Source of the DNA: Berkiella_A sp964633725
Lineage (GTDB): Bacteria; Pseudomonadota; Gammaproteobacteria; Berkiellales; Berkiellaceae
Direction of reading: 5' to 3'
Assembly (NCBI GenBank): GCA_964633725.1
Contig: CAZWHY010000001.1
Coordinates: 62,001 to 126,000 of the forward strand
DNA: 64,000 nucleotides
Each line of letters begins with the position of its first letter. Position 1 is the stretch's first letter. Position numbers and translations under genes: made by a program. Below the pieces are notes generated by a model, which saw nothing but the letters and a program-made list of their open reading frames with translations, did no database searches and was not told the DNA's origin. Shown here piece by piece: positions 63,134 through 64,000 of this stretch.

Positions 63134-63288
63134 AGAATCCTTCTCTGCACCATAAAGGTGCCTCTTTCTTTTACAAAGAAAGATCCTTTTTCGCTCCGCT
63201 CAACCATAATCCATTTTGTCGCACCGCGACCGGTACTTTCTGCCTTTGTAAAAGGTAGAGGCCCGCGTAGCGGGCAAAGAAGGATTCT
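63134..63288. repeat. Palindromic repeat element between channel and permease genes
   Basis: AGAATCCTTCTCTGC (63134-63148) is the near-perfect inverse of GCAAAGAAGGATTCT (63274-63288). Inside, CTCTTTCTTTTACAAAGAAAG and its reverse complement continue the pairing, so the whole 155 bp can form a long imperfect hairpin. It sits between convergent genes, so it may end both transcripts, or be a dispersed REP-type element. Confidence 0.6.
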
Positions 63289-63309
63289 TTCAAAAAAATG
63301 ATTCGCTGG

Positions 63310-64000
63310 TTAAAAATACTTCCGACTTTTCATCCACTGCCAAACAAAAGGTGGTAGTGAGAATACAACAATGCCTGACACCAATATTCCAGTGTATTGT
63401 AGCTGACTACCAATTTGATACTCTTCAGGTGGAATAAACCCAACTAAGAAAGCAATAATGCAAAACACGGCTCCTGAGCCTGCGACTAACCAAACGCCTA
63501 TTTTACCACCAGGGATTTTAAACCTGCGAGCAACATCAGGTTGGCTATAGCGTAGTTTGATTACACTAATGAAGACCATAAAATACATCATTAGAATAAG
63601 TTGCCCAGCTTGCACCTGAAAAATCCAATAAAATTGATTCACAGTGGGAATAAACAAATTCATACTCAATAAAGCTGTTCCAATAATAGCCTGCATCATT
63701 AGTATGGCAACGGGGGAATGGTGGCGGTTTGTGTGGCTGGCAAATTTTGGTAGGTTGCCATTTTCAGCGCTAGCTAATAAGCCTTTACTAGGTCCTAGTA
63801 TCCAGGTATTAAGCAGCGCAAGCGCTCCAATGACCGTTAAAACAGCAAAACAAGGGGTTGCCCAAGGGACATGTAGAGCACCAAAGAAAATATCCATCGC
63901 CTGCATCATGCCAGAAGATAGATTCAAATCGGCTTTAGGAACAACCATCGCAATGCTTAAGGCGCCCAACATATAAAGCGCAATAATAAGACTCGCGGCA
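63310..64000 (-). CDS. APC-family amino-acid permease (GadC-like), 5' end outside window
   Basis: The C-terminal part (~229 residues) of an amino-acid/polyamine/organocation transporter; the frame is open to the window edge (upstream residues AASLIIALYMLGALSIAM), so the gene starts outside. About six membrane helices are seen, with GPSKGLLASAENGNLPKFASHTNRHHSPVAIL and RRFKIPGGKIGVWLVAG, features of the glutamate:GABA antiporter GadC group. Substrate uncertain. Such permeases are numerous in Legionellales. Confidence 0.85.
   Translation of the reverse strand, partial: AASLIIALYMLGALSIAMVVPKADLNLSSGMMQAMDIFFGALHVPWATPCFAVLTVIGALALLNTWILGPSKGLLASAENGNLPKFASHTNRHHSPVAILMMQAIIGTALLSMNLFIPTVNQFYWIFQVQAGQLILMMYFMVFISVIKLRYSQPDVARRFKIPGGKIGVWLVAGSGAVFCIIAFLVGFIPPEEYQIGSQLQYTGILVSGIVVFSLPPFVWQWMKSRKYF

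Overview
The window is AT-rich chromosomal DNA from a gammaproteobacterium, probably a host-associated member of the Legionellales. The evidence is the order small SRP RNA - dnaX - ybaB - recR with htpG behind it, a GadC-like amino-acid permease, and eukaryote-interaction genes (a ~1540-residue ankyrin protein and a Fic protein) set in or beside a very large surface-glycan locus. The taxonomic call is inference; no rRNA or tRNA lies in the window.

Positions 1-50918 form a surface-polysaccharide locus broken up by small unrelated cassettes. Its parts are: (i) 1-8923, two modules that each pair a small 'YLDxGT' membrane protein with a membrane sulfatase-like enzyme, plus O-acylation genes (acyltransferase-3, SGNH, MBOAT); (ii) 10367-17554, an unbroken phosphonate operon: PEP mutase fused to a nucleotidyltransferase, a second nucleotidyltransferase, a cupin enzyme with the metal-ligand pattern of methylphosphonate synthase, phosphonopyruvate decarboxylase, an iron alcohol dehydrogenase (PhpC-like) and a CDP-glycerol-type phosphotransferase; (iii) 17620-26869, Gmd and a perosamine-synthase-like aminotransferase (GDP-perosamine route), glycosyltransferases and methyltransferases; (iv) 28022-31373, UDP-glucose dehydrogenase and UDP-glucuronate decarboxylase; (v) 32371-39440, more glycosyl- and methyltransferases and a carbamoyltransferase operon that includes a 50-codon gene; (vi) 45216-50918, further glycosyltransferases and an epimerase. 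Together these predict a glycan containing perosamine and xylose or glucuronate, decorated with acetyl, methyl, carbamoyl and probably methylphosphonate groups.

The cassettes inside the locus are: a ~90-nt structured RNA with its own promoter and U-tract followed by a DUF3800 gene (20348-21153); a YeeE/YedE sulfur-transport pair with a DUF2892 protein (26813-28002); a twin-CX3C lipoprotein (31777-32214); an AbiE toxin-antitoxin pair with a shortened toxin and a 44-bp palindromic operator (39518-40691); three Gly/Ala-rich proteins with the same C-terminal KLK ending and a shared promoter-proximal element (41958-45061); and a Fic gene that replaced most of a glycosyltransferase gene and left remnants on both sides (46253-47995).

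From 51178 the content changes: the ankyrin protein, one more glycosyltransferase, then housekeeping genes (ffs, dnaX, ybaB, recR, htpG), a voltage-gated-type K+ channel and a permease cut by the window end. Two inverted-repeat (MITE- or REP-like) elements lie between the last genes.
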